Positions 33,892-41,126 of a stretch of 44,346 nucleotides of DNA are shown here, one piece after another. The translations under genes and the position numbers were made by a program. Each line of letters starts with the position of its first letter. Within the stretch, counting starts at the first letter, position 1. Below the pieces are notes generated by a model. The model was not told the origin of the DNA, ran no database searches, and saw nothing but the letters and a program-made list of their open reading frames with translations. The stretch lies in IMG/VR virus record IMGVR_UViG_3300042888_000541, positions 1 to 44,346 of that record. The stretch is one strand, 5' to 3'. This DNA is from a virus.

Positions 33892-35187
33892 ATGTATTAT
33901 ATCGTCGAAACACAGGAGCAGTTACAAGAGTTACACACAACAGGTAGTTGTTTTGTACAGCTTATTGCTAAGTCTGAGTTCACCCATCCCAAGTTAACAT
34001 CACCATCTTTACTATATTACAACAATCTTGAGAAAGGATACATCATAGTGATAGATCATTCTGAAGGATTTAACCTATCTATGTCTCAAGTCCAGAGTTT
34101 CTTAGATACTCACGACAAGATTTACCTATTAGATAAGAAATATCACTCCTATTTTATAGAACCTACCAAATGTATTGATGTTAATTTTGCAATCTTAGAT
34201 CAAGAAGGATCTTTGAAAGACTCTACATGTGATACACCATTACACAGAGACTTTTATCATAAGTTTAAATACCACCAATCTATCAATGGCTTAATACCTA
34301 TTTCAAAGCATTATGAACGATTTGAATGTCTTTTTGGTCTAGTGAGCCCTTTTATAGGAAAAGAATCGAATCTAGCGTGGCAAAACGACTATATAGATAG
34401 CTACAAATGGATAGAGGAGCAGGGACTTACCATTAACACAACCTTATTTGATAAGCATTTCGAGCCAAATTGGGGACCATATTCGGTAATTGGCAACAAA
34501 GTTTACACTAAATACAACTTATATAACACAACTTCTAGGCCAACTAACGCATTTAATTCGATTAACTTCTTAGCATTAGCTAAAGAGAACAACTCTAGAA
34601 CAAGTTTTATACCACAATATGATGCTTTGGTGGAGTTTGACTTCGATGGATATCATATTAGACTGATAGCAAACCTATTAAACCTTACAATTCCAACGGA
34701 TGTATCTATTCATACTTACTTAGGAAAGCAATACTTTGATAAAGAAGAGTTAACTGATGAAGAGTACCAAGAATCAAAGAAGATTACCTTTGAACAAATG
34801 TATGGAGGAGTTAAGAGAGAGTACCAACACATAGAATTTTTCCAACAAATACAGCAGTTTATTCAAAAGTTAGAGAAAGAATACCAAGAAACTGGGTATA
34901 TTGTATTACCAAATGGTAAAAGGATTCAACAAAACAACTCAAATGCACAAAAGCTATTCAACTACTACATTCAGTGCTTAGAGACTGTTGTAAATGTTAA
35001 GAAGTTACAGGACCTTAAGAAAGTACTACACAACAAAAAGAGCAAACCAATCTTAATGGTATACGATTCGGTACTAATCGACTTCAGTAAAGAGGATGGT
35101 AAGGAAACATTACAAGAGATACGAACAACTTTAGAGCTAGGAAACTACCTTGTAAAGGTAAAATTTGGCAAAAACTACAATTTTTAA
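33892..35187 (+). CDS. Family A DNA polymerase, compact, with degenerate exonuclease
   Basis: A 431-residue replicative polymerase of the Pol I (A) type, not the B type of T4. Motif A is VEFDFDGYHIRLIANLL (D250; the usual Glu is His). The O-helix motif B is SKKITFEQMYGG (K296, F300, Y304 keep the K-x3-F-x3-YG pattern, but the upstream Arg is Tyr). Motif C is LMVYDSVLIDF (D392, with YDS instead of HDE). STTSRP-like TTSRPTNAFNSINFLALAKE corresponds to the TGRLSS...LQNIP region. The N-terminus (1-100) aligns with a 3'-5' exonuclease fold but lacks the D-x-E dyad (QLIAKSEFTHP), so proofreading is probably absent or supplied elsewhere. It has its own host-type promoter. Confidence 0.85.
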   Translation: MYYIVETQEQLQELHTTGSCFVQLIAKSEFTHPKLTSPSLLYYNNLEKGYIIVIDHSEGFNLSMSQVQSFLDTHDKIYLLDKKYHSYFIEPTKCIDVNFAILDQEGSLKDSTCDTPLHRDFYHKFKYHQSINGLIPISKHYERFECLFGLVSPFIGKESNLAWQNDYIDSYKWIEEQGLTINTTLFDKHFEPNWGPYSVIGNKVYTKYNLYNTTSRPTNAFNSINFLALAKENNSRTSFIPQYDALVEFDFDGYHIRLIANLLNLTIPTDVSIHTYLGKQYFDKEELTDEEYQESKKITFEQMYGGVKREYQHIEFFQQIQQFIQKLEKEYQETGYIVLPNGKRIQQNNSNAQKLFNYYIQCLETVVNVKKLQDLKKVLHNKKSKPILMVYDSVLIDFSKEDGKETLQEIRTTLELGNYLVKVKFGKNYNF

Positions 35188-35188
35188 T

Positions 35189-35635
35189 ATGAGCGAACTA
35201 TTTATAAAGAGCTTTTCAAAGCCCACTACACTTAGCCAAGAAGATTTAATGAACAAACTGTTCTGTACGTTTAGTCCAAAAGACAGACTAGATGAGACAC
35301 TAGAAGTTATAAAGTCAGAGTATTCTATCATGTACAATAAAATATTCGTACTAGAGTCAATAGATTCTCAGGAATACCTATGTACTTATAACATCAACGT
35401 TGTTGACGGTAGCACTCAGATAATTCCAAACACAATCCTCTTGCACAGAAAAAAAGAGACAAACACTCTTTATACTATCAATTCGTTGAATGCCTTAATC
35501 AAGCAACTTAACAACGGAGTACTAGATACAACCTATAAACTCGATTGGCCATCGTACCAAAACACAGTTTTATTAACTCAAGGAGATGAGTTAAGAAGGT
35601 TACCTACAAAAATATTTAAAATAGTAGCACTATAA
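35189..35635 (+). CDS. Polymerase-linked protein, unknown
   Basis: A 148-residue protein starting at ATG 35189, one base after the polymerase stop; an in-frame TTG at 35165 is a less likely start. It has mixed alpha/beta character, with YLCTYNINVVDGSTQIIPNT, HRKKETNTLYTINSLNALIK and DWPSYQNTVLLTQGDELRRL. I recognise similar proteins next to the polymerase in related phages but know no function. A replication accessory role is inferred from co-transcription. A promoter for the SSB gene begins right after its stop. Confidence 0.55.
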   Translation: MSELFIKSFSKPTTLSQEDLMNKLFCTFSPKDRLDETLEVIKSEYSIMYNKIFVLESIDSQEYLCTYNINVVDGSTQIIPNTILLHRKKETNTLYTINSLNALIKQLNNGVLDTTYKLDWPSYQNTVLLTQGDELRRLPTKIFKIVAL

Positions 35636-35667
35636 GTTGCAACTATCAAAAGTATTTTGTATATTAA
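35636..35667 (+). promoter_or_regulatory. Host-type promoter candidate of the SSB gene
   Basis: GTTGC (35636-35640), 20 bases between TTG and TATATTAA (35660-35667), 36 bases before the SSB start. A second possible -7 (TATTTTG, 35653) is at the wrong spacing. Confidence 0.62.
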
Positions 35668-35703
35668 ACAAAAGAATTAATTTACATTTTAAACAATTTA
35701 GTT

Positions 35704-36552
35704 ATGGCTATGGATTTATCCGCAATCAAATCAAGACTAGCTGCATTACAGTCGCAAAAGCAGCCTGGTCAGAAGAGAGACATGTCGTTGGTTTTATGGA
35801 AACCTACGGTAGGTAAGCACTCTATTCGCATCGTACCATCAATGTACGATAAGCAAGTACCATTTAAAGAAGTATTTATTCACTATGGAATCGGTAAGCG
35901 CACAATGATCGCTTTATCAAACTTCGGTGAGAAAGATCCTATTGTTCAGTTCGTTGAGCAGTTGAGAACCACACAATCAAAAGAGAATTGGTCATTAGCT
36001 AAGAAGCTAGAACCTAAAACTCGTATCTTTGCACCTGTTATTGTAAGAGGTGAAGAAGATAAAGGAGTTCGCTTATGGGAATTTGGTAAGCAAGTGTACA
36101 TGGAGTTGTTGAGCATTGCAGAAGATGAGGATGTAGGAGATTACACAGATCCAATTAACGGTCGTGATTTAACTATCGAAACTACAGATGCAGCAACCAA
36201 TGGTACTGGATTTAATCAATCTAAAGTTCGTGTTAGAACAAAAGTAACTCCTTTAACTGAAGATTCAAATCAATTAAAGTCTTGGTTAACACAACAACCA
36301 GAAGTATTTAGCTTATACAAGAAGTATGAGTATGAGGAAATGAAAGCAGCATTAGTTGAATTCATTAATCCAGAAGAGAGTATTGACGAAGTAGCACCAA
36401 GTGCAGCAGCAAGTGATCACATGGAGACAGGATTATACATCCCACCAACAGAAAGTGCACCAGCAGAGCAGAAGCCATCTTATGGTCTTAACACTTCAGC
36501 AGCAAAGACAAGTCAAGTAATTGACGACGAGTTTGACAAGTTATTTAACTAA
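35704..36552 (+). CDS. gp32: Single-stranded DNA-binding protein (gp32-like)
   Basis: A 282-residue protein. It has an N-terminal basic self-interaction region (IKSRLAALQSQKQPGQKRDM), a core with WKPTVGKHSIRIVPSMYDKQ and PFKEVFIHYGIGKRTMIALS, the later TRIFAPVIVRGEEDKGVRLW, and an acidic C-terminal tail ending DDEFDKLFN for protein contacts. This is the gp32 layout. It contains no cysteine, so the zinc site of T4 gp32 (one His, three Cys) is missing. It coats ssDNA for replication and recombination and sits next to uvsX, its usual partner. Confidence 0.9.
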   Translation: MAMDLSAIKSRLAALQSQKQPGQKRDMSLVLWKPTVGKHSIRIVPSMYDKQVPFKEVFIHYGIGKRTMIALSNFGEKDPIVQFVEQLRTTQSKENWSLAKKLEPKTRIFAPVIVRGEEDKGVRLWEFGKQVYMELLSIAEDEDVGDYTDPINGRDLTIETTDAATNGTGFNQSKVRVRTKVTPLTEDSNQLKSWLTQQPEVFSLYKKYEYEEMKAALVEFINPEESIDEVAPSAAASDHMETGLYIPPTESAPAEQKPSYGLNTSAAKTSQVIDDEFDKLFN

Positions 36553-36557
36553 TAGAT

Positions 36558-37637
36558 ATGGCAAAGAAAGAAGGGTCATTAAACGAATCGGTATCTAAGG
36601 CAATCAAGGGATCATTTAACCTTGATTCCTTTCTAAAAGGTAAAAACCTATCAACTACATCTATCAAGATGAAGAATCAAAAATGGATACCATTATCACA
36701 AGCCTTTCAAGACTGCCTATCTATTCCTGGTATTCCTATGGGACATATCACTCTACTAAGAGGTCATTCTGATACAGGTAAGACAACCGCATTACTTGAG
36801 GCAGCAGTAAGTTGCCAAAAGATGGGGATCTTACCTGTATTCATTATCACTGAGATGAAGTGGAGTTGGGAACATGCTATCCAAATGGGAGTACAGGTAG
36901 AGGAAGTAGTAGATAAAGAGACAGGAGAGCTAATTGACTACAATGGATTCTTTATTTATGTAGATAGAGAAAGATTGCAGTGTATTGAAGATGTAGCAGC
37001 TTTTATAGCAGACCTATTAGATGAGCAAAAGAAAGGTAACTTACCTTATGACTTATGCTTCTTCTGGGACTCTGTAGGATCAATTCCTTGTAGATTATCA
37101 ATTGAAAGTAACAAGAACAACAACGAGTGGAATGCAGGTGCAATGTCACAGCAGTTTGGTAACTTTATCAACCAAAAGATTGTACTATCACGAAAAGAAT
37201 CACAACAATATACCAATACATTAGTAGCTGTCAATAAGATCTGGGTTGCAAAACCGGAGAACATTATGGGACAACCTAGAATGGCAAACAAAGGTGGTAA
37301 CACAATGTACTTTGACTCATCTCTAGTAGTAACATTTGGCAATGTATCCAGCTCAGGTACCAATAAGATCAAAGCAACTAAGAACACAAAGGAAGTTGAG
37401 TTTGCTAAGAGAACTAAAATTGGAGTTGATAAGAATCACGTGAACGATGTAACATCTGTTGGTAAGATTATCATGACAGCACATGGATTTATTGACGATG
37501 ATAAGAAAGCAATTGACCTATATAAGAAAGATCATTCGCAAGATTGGTTAAAAACATTAGGCAGTACTGACTTTGACATTGTAGTAGAGACAGATGCAGA
37601 GGCAAAGGATTATTTTGATCCTGCAGAAACTGAGTAA
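36558..37637 (+). CDS. uvsX: UvsX/RecA-like recombinase
   Basis: The 359-residue strand-exchange ATPase of recombination-dependent replication. Walker A is LLRGHSDTGKTTALLEA (residues 67-83, K75); Walker B is LCFFWDSVGSIP (D171). KIWVAKPENIMGQPRMANKG matches the DNA-binding loop area. It is slightly shorter than T4 UvsX (391). It follows the SSB gene by 5 bases, so both share the promoter at 35636. No uvsY or uvsW was recognised in this window. Confidence 0.93.
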   Translation: MAKKEGSLNESVSKAIKGSFNLDSFLKGKNLSTTSIKMKNQKWIPLSQAFQDCLSIPGIPMGHITLLRGHSDTGKTTALLEAAVSCQKMGILPVFIITEMKWSWEHAIQMGVQVEEVVDKETGELIDYNGFFIYVDRERLQCIEDVAAFIADLLDEQKKGNLPYDLCFFWDSVGSIPCRLSIESNKNNNEWNAGAMSQQFGNFINQKIVLSRKESQQYTNTLVAVNKIWVAKPENIMGQPRMANKGGNTMYFDSSLVVTFGNVSSSGTNKIKATKNTKEVEFAKRTKIGVDKNHVNDVTSVGKIIMTAHGFIDDDKKAIDLYKKDHSQDWLKTLGSTDFDIVVETDAEAKDYFDPAETE

Positions 37638-37661
37638 TTCTAACATAAATTTATTTTTAAA

Positions 37662-37693
37662 GTTGCTAATTTGAGTATAAAGTAGTAATTTTA
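37662..37693 (+). promoter_or_regulatory. Host-type promoter candidate of the denV gene
   Basis: GTTGC (37662-37666), 20 bases between TTG and TAATTTTA (37686-37693). The -7 box fits TAnnTTTA fully. It lies 15 bases before the denV ATG. Confidence 0.66.
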
Positions 37694-37708
37694 CAAAAAA
37701 TAAAAGTT

Positions 37709-38134
37709 ATGACAAGAATAAACGCAGGTATACCACCACAAGAACTTACAAACAAGCACTTAATAGCTGAACATAGAGAGCTTAAAAGAATCCCAAACGT
37801 AGTATCTAAGGGAAGATATAATCTAAAGACCTCTCCTAAGGAATTTACTTTAGGTAAAGGACATGTATCTTTCTTCTATACTCGTTTGGGATATCTAAAG
37901 CAAAGGTATTTACAACTATATGAAGAATGTAGAGCACGAGGATTTAATGTGCAAAACTATGTAAGCTCTTGGGAAGGAGTGCCTGAAGAATTAATGGGAG
38001 ACTATACTCCAACTGAAAAAGCTATCGCAATCGTCAGTGAACGAATTAGAGATAGATTAGCAAACCCAATTGCAAAGCAAAAGAAAGATGAATCCAGACT
38101 TCACAAAATTATTAGCAAACGTACAATCGACTAA
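37709..38134 (+). CDS. denV: Pyrimidine-dimer DNA glycosylase/AP lyase (T4 endonuclease V)
   Basis: A 141-residue enzyme, nearly the size of T4 DenV (138), that starts repair of UV-induced cyclobutane pyrimidine dimers. MTRIN at the N-terminus provides the catalytic T2 amino group after Met removal; HLIAEHRELKRIP aligns with HLMAEYRELPRV of T4, placing catalytic Glu at E24. FTLGKGHVSFFYTRLGYLKQ and GDYTPTEKAIAI are further matches. It has its own promoter. The downstream exonuclease gene starts within it (47-base overlap from ATG 38088). Confidence 0.95.
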   Translation: MTRINAGIPPQELTNKHLIAEHRELKRIPNVVSKGRYNLKTSPKEFTLGKGHVSFFYTRLGYLKQRYLQLYEECRARGFNVQNYVSSWEGVPEELMGDYTPTEKAIAIVSERIRDRLANPIAKQKKDESRLHKIISKRTID

Positions 38135-39101
38135 ACAAGAGAGCTTACATAAGAACAGTAAGGTTCTAATTGTAGACTCACTCAACACATTCCTAAGAAG
38201 TTTTGTGATGATTCATCACCTCAATCCACAAGGTAATCACATAGGTGGTTTAACTGGATTTTTAAAGTCTATTGGACACGTAATTAAACTTGTAAAACCA
38301 ACAAGAGTTATTTTAGTGTTTGACGGACATGGTGGATCAACTAATAAGAGATACATATATCCTGAATATAAAGCTAATAGAAAGATCAACAAGATATCTA
38401 ACTGGGATGCGTTTGATGACCAAGAGCAGGAGTCAGAGTCTATCACTAACCAGATCTTAAGACTAGTAGCATATTTAAGATGCCTACCAGTAGATCTACT
38501 ATCAATAGATAAGATTGAAGCAGACGATGTTATTGGCTACTTAGCAAAGGAACTTAGTGATGATGTTGTGATAGTATCTACTGATCGAGATTACTTACAG
38601 CTAGTCTCAGATAAAGTAACAGTATACTCACCAATCAAGAAGAAGTTTTATACACCTAGAGCAGTTAAGGAAGAGTATGGTATTACACCACAAAACTTCT
38701 TAACACATAAAGTGGTAGTAGGTGACACATCAGATAATGTACCAGGAGTAAAAGGCATTCAATTAAAAACATTGCTTAAGTTATATCCTCAACTTCAAGA
38801 AGAGGAAAAATTTACAGTAGAGCAGTTAATATCAGAGTCGGAGGGAAGACCTAAAAAGTATACAGACATATACAACTACAGAAACCAACTACTAATTAAC
38901 AAACAGCTAATGGATTTAGATGAGGTAAACATTCCAGAACAAGACGTTATTGAAATAAAAGAAGTCCTTGCAAATCCATCCTATGTTTTTGAGATGGGTG
39001 CCTTCTTAAGATTATACAATGATGATATGTTAGGCAATAGTATACCCAATACTAATATGTGGGTTCATGATACTTTTAATTATTTAAAAGCATTTAAGTA
39101 G
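38088..39101 (+). CDS. rnh: 5'-3' exonuclease/RNase H (T4 Rnh, FEN-1 type)
   Basis: A 337-residue flap nuclease that removes Okazaki RNA primers. The acidic metal sites are all visible: VLIVDSLNTF (D30), LVFDGHGGSTNKR (D79), KIEADDVIGYLA (E144, D146, D147), IVSTDRDYLQLV (D166, D168) and VVGDTSDNVPGVKGIQ (D213, D216, helix-hairpin-helix). I chose ATG 38088; an in-frame TTG at 38070 would add six residues. It overlaps the end of denV in a different frame, so the two are coupled. Confidence 0.92.
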   Translation: MNPDFTKLLANVQSTKQESLHKNSKVLIVDSLNTFLRSFVMIHHLNPQGNHIGGLTGFLKSIGHVIKLVKPTRVILVFDGHGGSTNKRYIYPEYKANRKINKISNWDAFDDQEQESESITNQILRLVAYLRCLPVDLLSIDKIEADDVIGYLAKELSDDVVIVSTDRDYLQLVSDKVTVYSPIKKKFYTPRAVKEEYGITPQNFLTHKVVVGDTSDNVPGVKGIQLKTLLKLYPQLQEEEKFTVEQLISESEGRPKKYTDIYNYRNQLLINKQLMDLDEVNIPEQDVIEIKEVLANPSYVFEMGAFLRLYNDDMLGNSIPNTNMWVHDTFNYLKAFK

Positions 39102-39129
39102 GATATTCGATAAAAAAAGGTTACATTTA
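39099..39129 (+). promoter_or_regulatory. Weak host-type promoter candidate of the helicase gene
   Basis: The -7 box TACATTTA (39122-39129) fits TAnnTTTA. At the 20-base spacing the -33 box is TAG (39099-39101) instead of TTG. It lies 16 bases before the helicase ATG. Confidence 0.38.
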
Positions 39130-39145
39130 AGAAAAGGAAAAAGTT

Positions 39146-40528
39146 ATGGCAGTATTGAACCAGCTTAACAGCTACGGAGTATCATTTCAAATAAAAGTAT
39201 TATCGAGTCTGTTAAAGCACAAACAATTTTTACAAAACATTTACGATATATTAGAAGAAGATTATTTTGACAACCCAGCACATAAGTGGATTGTACAAGA
39301 GATCTTAAGATATTATTACAAATACCACACAACTCCAACATTAGATACTTTAATAGTAGAGGTTAAGAAGATTGATAACGATGTATTAAAAGTATCTGTT
39401 GTTGAGCAACTAAAAGAAGCTTACAAGACAGCTAATGAAGATAGAGAGTATGTGGAGCAGGAGTTTTCTAACTTCTGTAGAAACCAACAACTAAAGAAAG
39501 CATTACTAACATCTGTTGACTTATTACAATCAGGACAATACGATGACATTCGTTATATGATTGATTCTGCATTAAAAGCAGGACAAGATAAAAACATAGG
39601 TCATGAGTACGAGAAGGATTATGAGACAAGATATAGAGAAGAAGAAAGAGGAGCAGTACCAACTCGATGGAATAATATGAATAACATATTAATGGGTGGA
39701 TTAGGATCTGGAGACTTAGGTATTATCTTTGGTAATCCAGGAGGAGGAAAGTCTTGGATGTTAGTGAATATTGGAGCAGCAGCTATTGAAGCAGGATTTA
39801 ATGTTTGTCACTATACCTTAGAACTTTCTGAAGATTATGTAGGAAAGAGATATGATGCACTCTTGACAGGTATCAATGTTCAAGATCTAGCTAAGCATAA
39901 AACTGAAGTACAGGCAGCTTTGCAGAAAATAAAGGGAAAGTTAATCATTAAGGAATTTGCAATGGGGAAAGTGGGAGTATCAGGTATTGAATCTCACATT
40001 CAAAAATGTAAAGACTTAGGACATGCACCAGATGTTATCATTATTGACTATGTAGATCTCTTAAAGGCCAAGAGAGGATCTTCAGATAGAAAAGATGAGA
40101 TTGATGATGTATACACAGCAACTAAGGGATTAGCAAGGGAGTTAAAGATTCCAATTTGGACTGTATCTCAAGTAAATAGAATGGGAGCTAAGGATGATGT
40201 AATCGAAGGAGATAAAGCAGCAGGCTCTTATAACAAGATGATGATTGCAGATTTTGCAATATCTCTATCTAGAAAACGACAAGATAAAGTGAATGGCACT
40301 GGTAGAGTGCACATTATGAAGAATAGATACGGTGGTGATGGTATGACATACCCAGCCAAAGTAGACACAACAAACGGTTGTATTGAGATTAGCGACCAGG
40401 AATTAGATGAAGATGCTATGCAAATGGAAGGAGTAAACATGGGATCAAAACAAGGTTCTGCAGCTACATCCTTTACTAGAGAAGAACGATCAGATTTAGC
40501 AAAAAAGTTTTTCGAATTAGGTAAGTAA
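39146..40528 (+). CDS. gp41: DnaB-like replicative helicase (gp41-like)
   Basis: A 460-residue hexameric helicase. The N-terminal helical domain (1-160) is followed by a RecA-like motor: Walker A IIFGNPGGGKSWMLVNIG (GNPGGGKS at 196-203), CHYTLELSEDYVGKRYDALL (221-240), Walker B DVIIIDYVDLL (296-306), and the sensor WTVSQVNRMG. KNRYGGDG serves as the C-terminal motif. The length matches T4 gp41 (475). No primase (gp61) was recognised in the window. It follows the 5'-3' exonuclease gene in the replication block. Confidence 0.92.
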   Translation: MAVLNQLNSYGVSFQIKVLSSLLKHKQFLQNIYDILEEDYFDNPAHKWIVQEILRYYYKYHTTPTLDTLIVEVKKIDNDVLKVSVVEQLKEAYKTANEDREYVEQEFSNFCRNQQLKKALLTSVDLLQSGQYDDIRYMIDSALKAGQDKNIGHEYEKDYETRYREEERGAVPTRWNNMNNILMGGLGSGDLGIIFGNPGGGKSWMLVNIGAAAIEAGFNVCHYTLELSEDYVGKRYDALLTGINVQDLAKHKTEVQAALQKIKGKLIIKEFAMGKVGVSGIESHIQKCKDLGHAPDVIIIDYVDLLKAKRGSSDRKDEIDDVYTATKGLARELKIPIWTVSQVNRMGAKDDVIEGDKAAGSYNKMMIADFAISLSRKRQDKVNGTGRVHIMKNRYGGDGMTYPAKVDTTNGCIEISDQELDEDAMQMEGVNMGSKQGSAATSFTREERSDLAKKFFELGK

Positions 40529-40531
40529 AGA

Positions 40532-40539
40532 TATTTATT
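40532..40539 (+). promoter_or_regulatory. TATTTATT octamer (late-promoter candidate)
   Basis: TATTTATT begins 4 bases after the helicase stop and ends 20 bases before the ATG at 40560. It suggests that the two small genes downstream are late genes within the replication region. Confidence 0.52.
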
Positions 40540-40559
40540 ATAACAAATAAGGAAATAAC

Positions 40560-40751
40560 ATGAGTATTTTAAGCAATTTCAATAAAAAAGGGTCTATCTT
40601 AAACCCTAAAACTGGTACAAACAGTACAGAATCGTACACACAAACTACTTTTGTAGACCAAGCTGCTGCAAACAGCACAAGTACGAGTACTATGGCTAAG
40701 TTAAAATCAATGTTCACATCTAGCAAAAACAACAAGATTGCAGGGAACTAA
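40560..40751 (+). CDS. Small Ser/Thr/Asn-rich protein, unknown
   Basis: A 63-residue polar protein (SILSNFNKKGSILNPKTGTN, then a Ser/Thr-rich stretch and a lysine-rich end). There is no recognised family, no Cys and no membrane segment. Support comes from the well-placed octamer 20 bases upstream and the close spacing (8 bases) to the next gene. It may be a small virion protein. Confidence 0.45.
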   Translation: MSILSNFNKKGSILNPKTGTNSTESYTQTTFVDQAAANSTSTSTMAKLKSMFTSSKNNKIAGN

Positions 40752-40759
40752 TTAGGTTT

Positions 40760-41044
40760 ATGAGCAAACTACTGGAGCAATTCCAAGCAGCGAAGTCAAC
40801 ACAGTTTAAACAGGACAGGTTTAATAAGGATATCTCAACATATTCTGAGAGATACTTTCAAATACAAGTAACTGGTGGAACTTACTTCGAAACTGCTAAT
40901 CCAAATGCTATCAGTAGATCGACTCAAACTAAATTTGTACCAATAACAAGACAATCAATTGTAGCAGGTGCGATAACAACCAAACTCGTAGTGAGAAGTG
41001 GATACGGATTCGTACTCTACGGTATCGACAACTACGGACAATAG
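40760..41044 (+). CDS. Small protein, unknown
   Basis: A 94-residue protein. Residues 1-30 are helical and basic (LLEQFQAAKSTQFKQDRFNK), then mostly beta (YFQIQVTGGTYFETANPNAI and KLVVRSGYGFVLYGIDNYG). No family was recognised. It is likely co-transcribed with the gene at 40560, and lies before the nucleotide reductase gene with an 82-base gap. Confidence 0.5.
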   Translation: MSKLLEQFQAAKSTQFKQDRFNKDISTYSERYFQIQVTGGTYFETANPNAISRSTQTKFVPITRQSIVAGAITTKLVVRSGYGFVLYGIDNYGQ

Positions 41045-41072
41045 CACAAAAGAACACAATTAAATTTTTAAG

Positions 41073-41104
41073 GGAAGAGCCTTAGAGGGCAATTCCTATC
41101 TTTA
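41073..41104 (+). promoter_or_regulatory. Hairpin followed by -7-like box upstream of nrdJ
   Basis: GGAA (41073-41076) pairs with TTCC (41093-41096), and GCCT (41079-41082) with GGGC (41087-41090), around loop TAGA. The hairpin abuts TATCTTTA (41097-41104), which fits the -7 box seen at queD, but no TTG lies 20 bases upstream. It could be a weak terminator, a promoter with an unusual -33, or a leader element. No cobalamin riboswitch features were seen. Confidence 0.35.
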
Positions 41105-41126
41105 ACCAAATAAAAAAGTAGTAATA

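Noticed and set aside
37709-38134. Late sigma factor (gp55) in the replication block
   Set aside because: Size and position first suggested it, but the MTRIN start and the HLIAEHREL, LGKGHVSFFY and GDYTP motifs identify T4 endonuclease V.
41045-41126. Cobalamin riboswitch upstream of the B12-dependent reductase
   Set aside because: The 82-base gap is too short, and no B12-box-like conserved core is visible; only a small hairpin is present.
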